64,000 nucleotides of DNA, from positions 13,679-77,678 of the forward strand of contig CALRXU020000019.1 of assembly GCA_943372215.1 (NCBI GenBank), given 5' to 3'. Positions 37,469 to 45,282 of the stretch are shown piece after piece. The notes below the pieces were generated by a model, which worked only from the letters and a program-made list of their open reading frames with translations, had not been told where the DNA came from and searched no databases. The translations under genes were made by a program, and so were the position numbers. The stretch is from UBA6183 sp943372215. Lineage in GTDB: Bacteria; Bacteroidota; Bacteroidia; UKL13-3. Position 1 is the first letter of the stretch. Every line of letters starts with the position of its first letter.

Positions 37469-37660
37469 TGATTTGAACAATTAAACTTAGCTTGTTGTTG
37501 AAGTGTTGGGTCAGTATTCTATTAAATAATTTGTTTTCCCTTGGCCTCCTTTTATTGAGGGCAGATTTTTTTCTCCAAACCATTAAGAGTGCGCAATGTC
37601 GTTAAAAATTACTGCATCAAAAGAGGTGTTTTATTTAGGCTACAGGTCAGTAATTTAGCG

Positions 37661-37668
37661 TAAATTTG
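37661..37668 (+). promoter_or_regulatory. -7 promoter element for the LRR gene
   Basis: TAAATTTG, TAnnTTTG match, about 17 bases before the start codon. Confidence 0.5.
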
Positions 37669-37685
37669 TATTCTTCTAAATTCAA

Positions 37686-38339
37686 ATGAATATGTCTATC
37701 AAATCAATATTATTTTCTTTCCTTTTAATTATTTTGTGCAATATTGGAACAGCACAAATAGATTCCTCTAACATTAACAAGGAATATCGTTCCATTGAAG
37801 AGGCACTAAAAAATCCAGACCAAGTTTACAGACTCGATTTAAGCAACCAAAATATATTTGTACCCAATGATGTTTGGTCAAAGTTTATTAACTTGGAATA
37901 CCTGAGTTTAAAAAACGACCATTTAAAAGAACTCCCTAGTGAAATTGGCACGTTAAAAAAGTTAAGAGTACTTGATTTAAGCGGCAATGATTTTATTGTG
38001 CTTCCAAAATCCTTTAGTGAGCTATATAACCTGGAGGAACTTTTTTTAAATGAAGAAAAGCGATTTAACCTGGATGAGAATATTGAGGTATTGAGTTTAT
38101 TGCCACACCTAAGAATATTGCATTTAGAAAACGATCAGTTAAATAAACTGCCTAAAAAAATATACCGATTGAATCACTTGGAAAGCTTGTATTTAAACAA
38201 CAATAAGTTTAAAGAATTCCCAACTGAGCTTAAGGAAATGCCCAATTTAAAATACCTTGATTTTCATGATAACAAATTAAGTCCTCTGGAATTACAAAAT
38301 TTCCAATCTCAAAATTTCGGAATAAAAATCAGGTTTTAG
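37686..38339 (+). CDS. Secreted leucine-rich-repeat protein
   Basis: 217 residues. Signal peptide ending near FLLIILCNIGTAQ (about residue 24), then about six leucine-rich repeats of the plant-like/internalin spacing: NLEYLSLKNDHLKELPSEIG, TLKKLRVLDLSGNDFIVLP, LRILHLENDQLNKLP, LESLYLNNNKFKEFP, LKYLDFHDNKLSP. A curved protein-binding surface in the periplasm or outside is likely; no catalytic or sorting domain is visible. No partner can be inferred from neighbours. Confidence 0.87.
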   Translation: MNMSIKSILFSFLLIILCNIGTAQIDSSNINKEYRSIEEALKNPDQVYRLDLSNQNIFVPNDVWSKFINLEYLSLKNDHLKELPSEIGTLKKLRVLDLSGNDFIVLPKSFSELYNLEELFLNEEKRFNLDENIEVLSLLPHLRILHLENDQLNKLPKKIYRLNHLESLYLNNNKFKEFPTELKEMPNLKYLDFHDNKLSPLELQNFQSQNFGIKIRF

Positions 38340-38433
38340 GCGGTTCGCATCAGTTCATCAAAACTAAGGCACTTGGACTAAAACAAGTGCAATTTCACTC
38401 ACCACCAAAACCAGAAGGAGGTTGCTATGTAAT

Positions 38434-39777
38434 CTATTTGCCTTTAAAACCAGCTGATGAATTGTTATTGGGCCTTGGTTTACCAGTATTCTTTTTGGGT
38501 GCCGTACTTCTCTTATCACCAGAACCTTCTCCTTTAAACTTGCGTCCTCCAAAATTATTCCCTTGGCTTCTAGGTTTATTGTGTTCACCCCTAGGGGCAT
38601 GTCTTCTGTCTAATGGATTCTTTGGTGCCGGGTTAAAATTCAGCATGGGGAAGGCATGACCTTCTATTACTGGTATTTTTAATCCAATTAAACGTTCAAT
38701 GTCCCTAATGTATTCTCTTTCTTCAGCATCTGAAAAGCTAATGGCAATTCCACTTGCGCTGGCACGGCCAGTTCGCCCAATACGATGCACATACGTTTCA
38801 GGTTGGTTCGGAATTTCGTAATTAATTACGTGGCTTAGTTTATCAATATCAATACCACGGGCTGCAATATCAGTTGCAATTAACGTCCTTATTTTTCCGG
38901 CTTTAAAATCATTCAAGGCATTTTGGCGGGCATTTTGAGATTTATCTCCATGAATGGCTGCAGTTTTAAAACCTTGTTTGGTTAAATCGCGTGCAATTCG
39001 GTCTGCCCCATGTTTGGTTCTGGCAAAAACCAACACACTATGCATGTCTTTTTGTTTAAGCAATTCCAGTAACAGCGATTTTTTATTTTCCTTATCTACA
39101 TAATATAAGCGTTGTTCTACTTTTTCGGCCGTTGACGAAACCGGAGTTACTTCAACTTTAACAGGGTTGTTTAATATAGAGGCCGATAGTTTTACAATTT
39201 CAGGAGGCATTGTGGCCGAAAAAAACAAGGATTGTTTTTGCTGGGGCAATTTGGTAAGGATGCGTTTTACATCGTGTACAAAACCCATATCAAGCATACG
39301 GTCAGCTTCGTCAAGCACAAACAGTTTGATGTGGTTTAAATCCACATGTCCTTGTTGCATTAAATCCAATAACCTGCCTGGCGTGGCTATTAGAATGTCA
39401 ATGCCATTATGCAAAGCATTGGTTTGTGCATGTTGCGACACCCCACCAAAAATAACAGTATGTTTTAAACCGGTAAATTTTCCGTATGAGGCAAAGCTGT
39501 CTCCAATTTGTATAGCCAATTCCCTGGTTGGGGTTAATATCAGGCTGGAAATAAATCTGCGTTTGTGTTCTTGTATTTTGGCATTGTATAATAACTGCAA
39601 AATGGGAATGGCAAAAGCCGCTGTTTTTCCTGTGCCTGTTTGTGCGCAACCCAATAAGTCTTTACCTGCTAATAATGGCGGTATGGCTTGAGCCTGAATG
39701 GGGGTTGGCGTTTCGTAACCTTCTATTTTTAGTGCTTTAAGTATTGGAGCAATTAGTTCTAAATCTTCAAATATCAT
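38434..39777 (-). CDS. DEAD-box RNA helicase (RhlE-like)
   Basis: 447 residues. Complete core: Q-motif region GYETPTPIQAQAIP, motif I AQTGTGKT, Ia PTRELAIQ, Ib TPGRLLDL, II DEAD, III SAT, IV VLVFARTK, V TDIAARGID, VI HRIGRTGR. A basic Gly/Pro/Lys-rich tail from about 375 probably binds RNA non-specifically. RhlE-type proteins act in cold adaptation, rRNA maturation and mRNA decay. Monocistronic. Confidence 0.95.
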   Translation of the reverse strand: MIFEDLELIAPILKALKIEGYETPTPIQAQAIPPLLAGKDLLGCAQTGTGKTAAFAIPILQLLYNAKIQEHKRRFISSLILTPTRELAIQIGDSFASYGKFTGLKHTVIFGGVSQHAQTNALHNGIDILIATPGRLLDLMQQGHVDLNHIKLFVLDEADRMLDMGFVHDVKRILTKLPQQKQSLFFSATMPPEIVKLSASILNNPVKVEVTPVSSTAEKVEQRLYYVDKENKKSLLLELLKQKDMHSVLVFARTKHGADRIARDLTKQGFKTAAIHGDKSQNARQNALNDFKAGKIRTLIATDIAARGIDIDKLSHVINYEIPNQPETYVHRIGRTGRASASGIAISFSDAEEREYIRDIERLIGLKIPVIEGHAFPMLNFNPAPKNPLDRRHAPRGEHNKPRSQGNNFGGRKFKGEGSGDKRSTAPKKNTGKPRPNNNSSAGFKGK

Positions 39778-39881
39778 TTAATAATGGATATGGTGTTGTT
39801 TACATTATCCGTTGCAAAGGTACGTTATTAAAGCACAACAATTGTTATGTGCAGTAGAGGTGGGGTGATGATGAGGTATAT

Positions 39882-41141
39882 TTACCTGGCTAAAAGCATT
39901 TTTCTGAGCAGGTCCAATGCTTGTATGGCAGTGCGTTGTATGGTGCGTTCACGGTTGTCGCCCATGTTAAATTGCCTCGCTATGGTTTCATTAGGCCCGC
40001 TAACGGCTATCCAAACTGTGCCTACCGGTTTTTCAGGAGTGCCTCCGTCTGGTCCAGCAATACCACTTGTAGCAATTGCATAATCAGTATTTAGTTTTTG
40101 TTTCACACCAATGGCCATTTGTGTTACACATGCTTCGCTAACGGCACCAACTGTTTTAAGTATTTCAGTTGAAACGCCCAGTTCATTTGTTTTTACTTCA
40201 TTGGCGTAGCTAATTACACTACCTTTATAATAGGATGAGCTTCCTGGCACCGTAGTAATTAAATGCGCAATATATCCACCAGTACAACTTTCTGCAGTGG
40301 CTAAGGTTTGATTTTCATTTTTTAACAACAACCCAATTACTTTTTCTAAGGAGTCGTTTTCTTCTCCATAAATATACTCACCAACAATTTCATAAAGCTG
40401 GTTAATAATATCTGCCATCTCTTTAGTAAGTATTTCGCGGTTGTGGTGATGACCACTAAAACGTAATCTTACCATTCCAACATTAGGCAAGTAAGCTAAT
40501 TTAATATGTGCAGGAAGATTGTTTTCCAGTTGTTCAATGGCTTTTGCCAAAAAACTTTCGCCAATATTGGCCGTTAAAATAGTTCGGTGTATGATGTTTG
40601 GTAGCTCATATTTTTTTTGTAAGCGTGGTATGCATTGCTCTTCAAAAATTACTTTCATTTCAAAAGGCACACCAGGCATGCTGATATAAATTTTATCATC
40701 CACATCAAACCACATTCCTGGAGCTGTTCCGCTTCTGTTAAACAATACCTCACAGTTTTCAGGTACCATTGCTTGTGCAAGGTTGGTATCAATCATAGGT
40801 AATTTTCGCATGCGAAAAATTTTGGTCACCCATTCATTCACCTCTTTATTTAGCACCAATTTGGTATTGAAATAATTGGTAAGGGTACTTTTAGTAATAT
40901 CATCTTTAGTTGGGCCAAGCCCACCAGTCATTATCAGAATATCCGCACGTTCTTTAGCTTGGTTAAGCGCATCTACTATGGCATTGGCTTGATCTGAAAC
41001 AGAAGTACGATGAACAACTTGTATACCCAACTTGCTTAATTCTTGTCCTAGCCAACTTGAGTTGGTATCAATAATTTGTCCTATTAAAATTTCATCTCCA
41101 ATAGTGATGATTTCTGCACGCATAGTTTGTATATTTTTCAT
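39882..41141 (-). CDS. cinA: CinA family protein (competence/damage-inducible; NMN deamidase)
   Basis: 419 residues, two domains. N-terminal molybdopterin-binding-like/COG1058 pyrophosphatase domain with AEIITIGDEILIGQIIDTNSSWLG and TGGLGPTKDD; C-terminal PncC nicotinamide-nucleotide amidase domain with TAESCTGGYIAHLITTVPGSS and TSGIAGPDGGTPEKPVGTVW. It works in pyridine nucleotide salvage. The ATG at 41120 (MRAEIITIG) is the more family-like start; the longer one adds seven residues. The 612-base gap upstream is described separately. Confidence 0.94.
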   Translation of the reverse strand: MKNIQTMRAEIITIGDEILIGQIIDTNSSWLGQELSKLGIQVVHRTSVSDQANAIVDALNQAKERADILIMTGGLGPTKDDITKSTLTNYFNTKLVLNKEVNEWVTKIFRMRKLPMIDTNLAQAMVPENCEVLFNRSGTAPGMWFDVDDKIYISMPGVPFEMKVIFEEQCIPRLQKKYELPNIIHRTILTANIGESFLAKAIEQLENNLPAHIKLAYLPNVGMVRLRFSGHHHNREILTKEMADIINQLYEIVGEYIYGEENDSLEKVIGLLLKNENQTLATAESCTGGYIAHLITTVPGSSSYYKGSVISYANEVKTNELGVSTEILKTVGAVSEACVTQMAIGVKQKLNTDYAIATSGIAGPDGGTPEKPVGTVWIAVSGPNETIARQFNMGDNRERTIQRTAIQALDLLRKMLLAR

Positions 41142-41689
41142 TCAATATTAAACATTCGCGTTACTTTTTGAACCTGTTTTAAAATATTTTTTATTTTTTT
41201 TTGAAATGATGATGTGAATAACCGATGTGTTTATTTCTGATTAATTGAAGCGGTGTTTTTTTTGTTGATGCGTTGGAAGTACTGAAAACACTAGTGCTTT
41301 AGAGTGGCTTGTTTTTTTTGTATTTGTATTCAAAGAAAAATGAGTGTTAAAAAAAATATACACCAAGCCGTTTAGGTATTTGTAATCATCACCAAGTAGC
41401 TTGCACTAATGTGGTGGTGTAGTTGTGATGGATGTAATATAGTTGTAAGCTTGTAACCTTTTGTAAATACTGGTATTCGCAAGGAATAAGTATAATGATA
41501 AAATAGTTTTTTTGACGCTCTTTAAAGAGATAATTATGCAATGTGAATATGTTGTGATTAAGAATTTGTGGTGGTTAATGAATAGGATAAACAGCTGAAA
41601 TAACCAATAAAATCAATGCTTCTAACCTGTTTGTTATGGTTATCAACAAAAAGACGTGATGAATTTTAGTGGTTGATAGTGAGCATGCA
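41142..41689. other. Long AT-rich intergenic region without a gene
   Basis: About 550 bases between cinA and the H1-like gene, rich in T runs. No open frame of note, tRNA or clear terminator. I see single sequences close to DnaA boxes (TGTGAATAA at 41213-41221; TTATCAACA at about 41640) but no cluster. Could hold promoters for both flanking genes or an unrecognised RNA. Confidence 0.5.
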
Positions 41690-41720
41690 TTTGTATTTTA
41701 ACAACACTCTTATAACTTTG
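41690..41720 (+). promoter_or_regulatory. Promoter of the histone H1-like gene
   Basis: TTTG at 41690-41693, 19-base spacer, TAACTTTG at 41713-41720: full Bacteroidota promoter, 33 bases before the ATG. Confidence 0.72.
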
Positions 41721-41753
41721 TTCATGTAATCAATCAAAATAAATTTTTAAAAC

Positions 41754-42026
41754 ATGGCAACTAAAAAAACAAAAAAAGCAGCTCCAACTAAATCTGCTGC
41801 TCCTAAGAAAGCCGCTGCTGCTCCTAAGAAAGCTGCTGCACCTAAAAAAGCTGCTGCTCCTAAGAAAGCTGCTCCTAAGAAGGCTGCACCTAAAAAAGCT
41901 GCTGCTCCTAAGAAAGCTGCTGCTAAGAAAGCTGCTCCTAAAAAAGCTGCTGCTCCTAAGAAAGCCGCTGCACCTAAAAAAGCTGCTGCTAAGAAAGCTG
42001 CTCCTAAAAAAGCTGCTAAGAAATAA
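41754..42026 (+). CDS. Histone H1-like Ala/Lys/Pro-repeat DNA-binding protein
   Basis: 90 residues made almost only of Ala, Lys and Pro, in degenerate repeats of A-A-P-K-K-A (and A-A-K-K-A). It resembles the C-terminal tail of eukaryotic H1, chlamydial Hc1/Hc2 and AlgP. Such disordered, highly basic proteins bind and condense DNA or act in nucleoid packaging. The coding DNA itself is a run of near-identical 15-18-base units (GCTGCTCCTAAGAAA), so length may vary among strains. It has its own promoter and terminator, suggesting strong expression. Confidence 0.88.
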   Translation: MATKKTKKAAPTKSAAPKKAAAAPKKAAAPKKAAAPKKAAPKKAAPKKAAAPKKAAAKKAAPKKAAAPKKAAAPKKAAAKKAAPKKAAKK

Positions 42027-42052
42027 TTTCTTCGAGCAGAAAAATTCTTTCC

Positions 42053-42084
42053 AAAATCCCATGCCTAACAGCATGGGATTTTTT
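42053..42084 (+). terminator. Terminator after the H1-like gene
   Basis: AAAATCCCATGC, six-base loop, GCATGGGATTTTTT: 12-base perfect stem and T run. Confidence 0.93.
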
Positions 42085-42113
42085 ATTTATATTGCGGGTG
42101 GTTTTATACCCAG

Positions 42114-42260
42114 ATGAAAAAGCTAACACTAATATTGATTGCAACACTCGGCATAAGCTTTATTGCTTGTAAAGCTAAAAAGTGTCCCACGTTTGATGGC
42201 GCAAATGCTGGCAAACGGGTTGAGTATAAAAAAAACGGTCTAGTACGTAAACGCCATTAA
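42114..42260 (+). CDS. Small lipoprotein-like peptide
   Basis: 48 residues, MKKLTLILIATLGISFIACK followed by KAKKCPTFDGANAGKRVEYKK and a basic end. N-terminal Lys pair, hydrophobic core and a Cys at residue 19 fit a lipoprotein signal, although FIAC is not a perfect lipobox. It sits between the H1-like terminator and AcpH, two bases from the AcpH GTG, so translational coupling is likely. Function unknown. Confidence 0.62.
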   Translation: MKKLTLILIATLGISFIACKAKKCPTFDGANAGKRVEYKKNGLVRKRH

Positions 42261-42262
42261 CT

Positions 42263-42925
42263 GTGAATTACTTTTCTCATTTTTGGGTTGATGGTAAAGA
42301 AGATAATCACTACTATAATACAGGTTTAATCTTGCCTGACTTTGCACGTAAACATGTTAAAACATTTTTGAATGCACCGGCTGGCATGCAGCATAATTTT
42401 CAATTATTGCACCAAGGTTGTTTAATGCATTACCAAGCTGATAAGGCATTTCATACATCGACTTTCTTTACTAACTTACTGCAACAGTCTAATTATATCA
42501 TTAATAATGCAGCTTTTAGTAAGTCGTTACAGCGTAAATGGTTTTTAGCCCATATACTTGTTGAACTTATGTTAGACAGATTGCTGGTTAAAAACAATAA
42601 ACCAGCGCTGGATGCGTTCTATAAGTCGTTGAATAGTGTTTCTGAAGAGGACTTGACCGCTTTTTTAACGTTGTTTAATGGTACCGAGATAGACGCCTTT
42701 ATGCAGCATTTTATTCATTTTAGTTCGGTTCAATACATTTATTTTTACGCAGATAATATTAAGTTTGTGTATTCGTTAAACAGAATTATGATGAGAGCTG
42801 GGGTAGGGGAGCTATCCATTCAGGATCAGGAAGTATTGCTTCAGGTTGTATTAACATTGGAACAAGATCTTAGCCCGCAGGTTCCAGCACTTTTTCATCA
42901 ATTAAAGCAAAGCGTACATGGGTAA
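42263..42925 (+). CDS. Acyl-carrier-protein phosphodiesterase (AcpH/DUF479 family)
   Basis: 220 residues from a GTG start (MNYFSHFWVDGKEDNHYYNTGLILPDF). AcpH removes the phosphopantetheine arm from holo-ACP; the family begins MN(Y/F)(F/L)AH and is an HD-like all-helical hydrolase. Conserved His residues are present (H6, and in GCLMHYQADKAFH), though the typical N-terminal Asp arrangement is altered (VDG rather than GN.xGD), so activity is not certain. It overlaps the next gene by eight bases. Confidence 0.75.
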   Translation: MNYFSHFWVDGKEDNHYYNTGLILPDFARKHVKTFLNAPAGMQHNFQLLHQGCLMHYQADKAFHTSTFFTNLLQQSNYIINNAAFSKSLQRKWFLAHILVELMLDRLLVKNNKPALDAFYKSLNSVSEEDLTAFLTLFNGTEIDAFMQHFIHFSSVQYIYFYADNIKFVYSLNRIMMRAGVGELSIQDQEVLLQVVLTLEQDLSPQVPALFHQLKQSVHG

Positions 42926-44000
42926 AGTAATTAAGATAAGCATTTGGATAGGGTTGTTATGCACCAATCAACTCTATGGTCAGGTTTATAAATACAGTAA
43001 CGAGTTTTTAAGTTTGGGCGTTGGTGCCCGGGCTTACGGAATGGGTGGTGCTGTTATAGCATCGGTTGATGACGTGAATGCGGGTTATTGGAATCCGGCA
43101 GCTTTAGTAGGTATTAAGGATAATATTCAGCTCAGTTTTATGCACAACGAGCAGTTTGCCGGTATTGCCAAGCATGATTATGGGGCTGCTGCATTTAAGT
43201 TAAACGACAAAAGCCATATGGCAGTTAGTATTATTAGGTATGGTATTGATGATATTCCCAATACCCTTAATTTATTTCAAAACGGACAAATTGATTATTC
43301 AAGAATAACAAACTTCTCGGCCGTTGATTACGCATTTATTGGTTCGTATGCCAGGGCTTTAGATATTAAAGGTTTGCGCGTTGGGGGCAATGTGAAAATA
43401 ATTCGTAGGGTAGTTGGTGATTTTGCAAATGCTTGGGGATTCGGTTTTGACTTGGGAGCCAAGTACACCAAAGGGCGTTTAAGCACTGCTGCCGTTCTGA
43501 GGGATGCCACCTCTACTTTTAATGCATGGAAGTACACCTTTAGCGAACAGGATAAGCAAATATTGGTTTCAACAGGCAATGCACTGCCATCAAACAATTT
43601 GGAGCTAACAGTGCCCCGCTTAAGTGGAGGTGCAGCATATAAGTTTACGTTTTTTGGCAGAAAACTTTCAGTACAACCGGAGGTAAATGCAGACTTTACT
43701 TTTGATGGGAAAAGGAACACCTTAATTAAAAGTAATTTTGCCAGTATAGACCCACGTTTGGGTGTAGAATCAGGCTATAAAGATTTTGTATTTTTTAGGG
43801 TTGGTGTTAGCCAGTTTCAACGAATTAAGCAGATAGATCAAGGCAGTAAGTTATCAGTTGTACCAAATATTGGTGTGGGTATAAAGCTCAAAAACTTTAT
43901 GGTTGATTACGCTTTGGCTGATGTTGGAGAAGCCTCAGGCTCACTTCCATTATCAAATATTATTTCAGTTCGATTAAACATTAATAGAAAAGTTGAATAG
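42918..44000 (+). CDS. PorV/PorQ family outer-membrane protein (PorV2-like)
   Basis: 360 residues. Signal peptide (IWIGLLCTNQLYGQ, cut near 23), then the family start LGVGARAYGMGGAVIASVDDVNAGYWNPAAL and a FadL-like beta-barrel. PorV is the outer-membrane shuttle that takes T9SS cargo to the attachment complex; PorV2-like paralogues are widespread in Bacteroidota but their role is unproved. It overlaps acpH by eight bases. Fits the T9SS cargo seen elsewhere in the window. Confidence 0.85.
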   Translation: MGKVIKISIWIGLLCTNQLYGQVYKYSNEFLSLGVGARAYGMGGAVIASVDDVNAGYWNPAALVGIKDNIQLSFMHNEQFAGIAKHDYGAAAFKLNDKSHMAVSIIRYGIDDIPNTLNLFQNGQIDYSRITNFSAVDYAFIGSYARALDIKGLRVGGNVKIIRRVVGDFANAWGFGFDLGAKYTKGRLSTAAVLRDATSTFNAWKYTFSEQDKQILVSTGNALPSNNLELTVPRLSGGAAYKFTFFGRKLSVQPEVNADFTFDGKRNTLIKSNFASIDPRLGVESGYKDFVFFRVGVSQFQRIKQIDQGSKLSVVPNIGVGIKLKNFMVDYALADVGEASGSLPLSNIISVRLNINRKVE

Positions 44001-44042
44001 CATTCATTAATTCTTCTATTTTCGTAGCCAAATTGTTTAGGT

Positions 44043-44840
44043 ATGTATAAAACAACTATTTGGCTACTATTGTTATCGCCATCTTTACTCTTCGCTCAGA
44101 ACAAATATTACAGCATTAGTGGTGGCATGGGTATCACCAACGCCTTTATCCATTCTAACTCCAATGATAAATTGAAGGGTTCTAACCAAACAGTAGCCCA
44201 ATATGCTGATTCTATAAAATCCTTTAATGCGGTTAGGCACAACTTTAGCTTAAATGTATGGGTACATCATTCCATGGGAAAAAAGTGGGACATACAGGCA
44301 GGCGTGGGTTACATTGATATGGGTTATAGAAGGAAACAGAATGATGTAAAGTTTGGCGAAAAAACATACCCGGGCATTGGCTCGGGAATTATTGAAGAAA
44401 AAAGCAATAGCGAAAAAAACATCTACTACGATTACCGGTTTTTCTACGCGCAAATCCCTGTTTGGTTTAATTACCGATTATATAAAAGCAAGGACTATAA
44501 AACAACTTACCAGCTAACCATGGGTGCTACTCCACAATTTCTTATTGATAATAAAATTACAGCTAGGTTAAAAAACCTGACGGTTGATGGGGAGAAAAAG
44601 TTTAGCTTAGACTCAACTGGGTATGATGCGCGTACAATAAGCTTGCAAGTTAATTTTGGGGGGCGTATTGAGCATAAATTGGATAAAACTACAACCATTA
44701 TTATTCAGCCGATGTTGGCTTATCATCCTTTTAGTACAAGTAACAAACCATTATTGGTAAATCCGTTTAGTATAATGGTACATTTAGGATTGGTGGTTGA
44801 TGTGGGTGGTTTTATGAACAAACGTGCCAGTGGAAATTAA
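44043..44840 (+). CDS. Outer-membrane beta-barrel protein (PorT-like)
   Basis: 265 residues with a signal peptide (TTIWLLLLSPSLLFAQ). The remainder shows alternating aromatic strands such as FNAVRHNFSLNVWVHH, IYYDYRFFYAQIPVWFNYRLY and FGGRIEHKLDKTTTIIIQPMLAY, typical of the eight-stranded outer_membrane_beta-barrel/PorT family. Function unknown. Its end overlaps the NUDIX start by 17 bases, so the two may be translationally linked. Confidence 0.78.
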   Translation: MYKTTIWLLLLSPSLLFAQNKYYSISGGMGITNAFIHSNSNDKLKGSNQTVAQYADSIKSFNAVRHNFSLNVWVHHSMGKKWDIQAGVGYIDMGYRRKQNDVKFGEKTYPGIGSGIIEEKSNSEKNIYYDYRFFYAQIPVWFNYRLYKSKDYKTTYQLTMGATPQFLIDNKITARLKNLTVDGEKKFSLDSTGYDARTISLQVNFGGRIEHKLDKTTTIIIQPMLAYHPFSTSNKPLLVNPFSIMVHLGLVVDVGGFMNKRASGN

Positions 44841-45282
44841 TAAGTTTAATATCAGGGTGTATGGGTTATTGGAAAATGACCAAGACGAGGTGTTGCTGGT
44901 AAATGAACAAGTTAAGGATTTTGCATTTACCAAATTTCCTGGCGGTGGGTTAGAACTGGGTGAAGGAACCATTGATGGACTTAAAAGAGAATTTAAAGAG
45001 GAGTTAGGTATTGATATAGCCGTTCAATCACATTACTATACCACTGATTTTTTTCAGCAAAGTGGATTTAGGGCCAATGAACAACTTATTAGTATTTATT
45101 ATCAGGTAACATGTTTAAATCCGTTAAGTGATATTAGGTTAGATAAGTTTGAAATAACCAACGGTAACCAAAAGGAAACGCTGCATTTTTTTGGGCAACC
45201 TAAAAATAAACTACATATTGATATGGTTACTTTTCCAATTGATAAACATGTGGTAAACCTGCTTAAAGCAGGCAGCAGTTAA
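44824..45282 (+). CDS. NUDIX hydrolase
   Basis: 152 residues from GTG at 44824 (a second GTG lies two codons on). The complete Nudix box G41-x5-E47-x7-REFKEELGI is present (G41 to I63), so it hydrolyses a nucleoside diphosphate linked to another group, using Mg. The substrate is not evident. Its stop codon overlaps the convergent DUF4838 gene stop (shared TTAA). Confidence 0.9.
   Translation: MPVEINKFNIRVYGLLENDQDEVLLVNEQVKDFAFTKFPGGGLELGEGTIDGLKREFKEELGIDIAVQSHYYTTDFFQQSGFRANEQLISIYYQVTCLNPLSDIRLDKFEITNGNQKETLHFFGQPKNKLHIDMVTFPIDKHVVNLLKAGSS

Noticed and set aside
41142..41753. Replication origin
   Set aside because: One exact DnaA-box-like site and one near match do not form a cluster, and the flanking genes are not origin-linked. 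Skew cannot be computed here.
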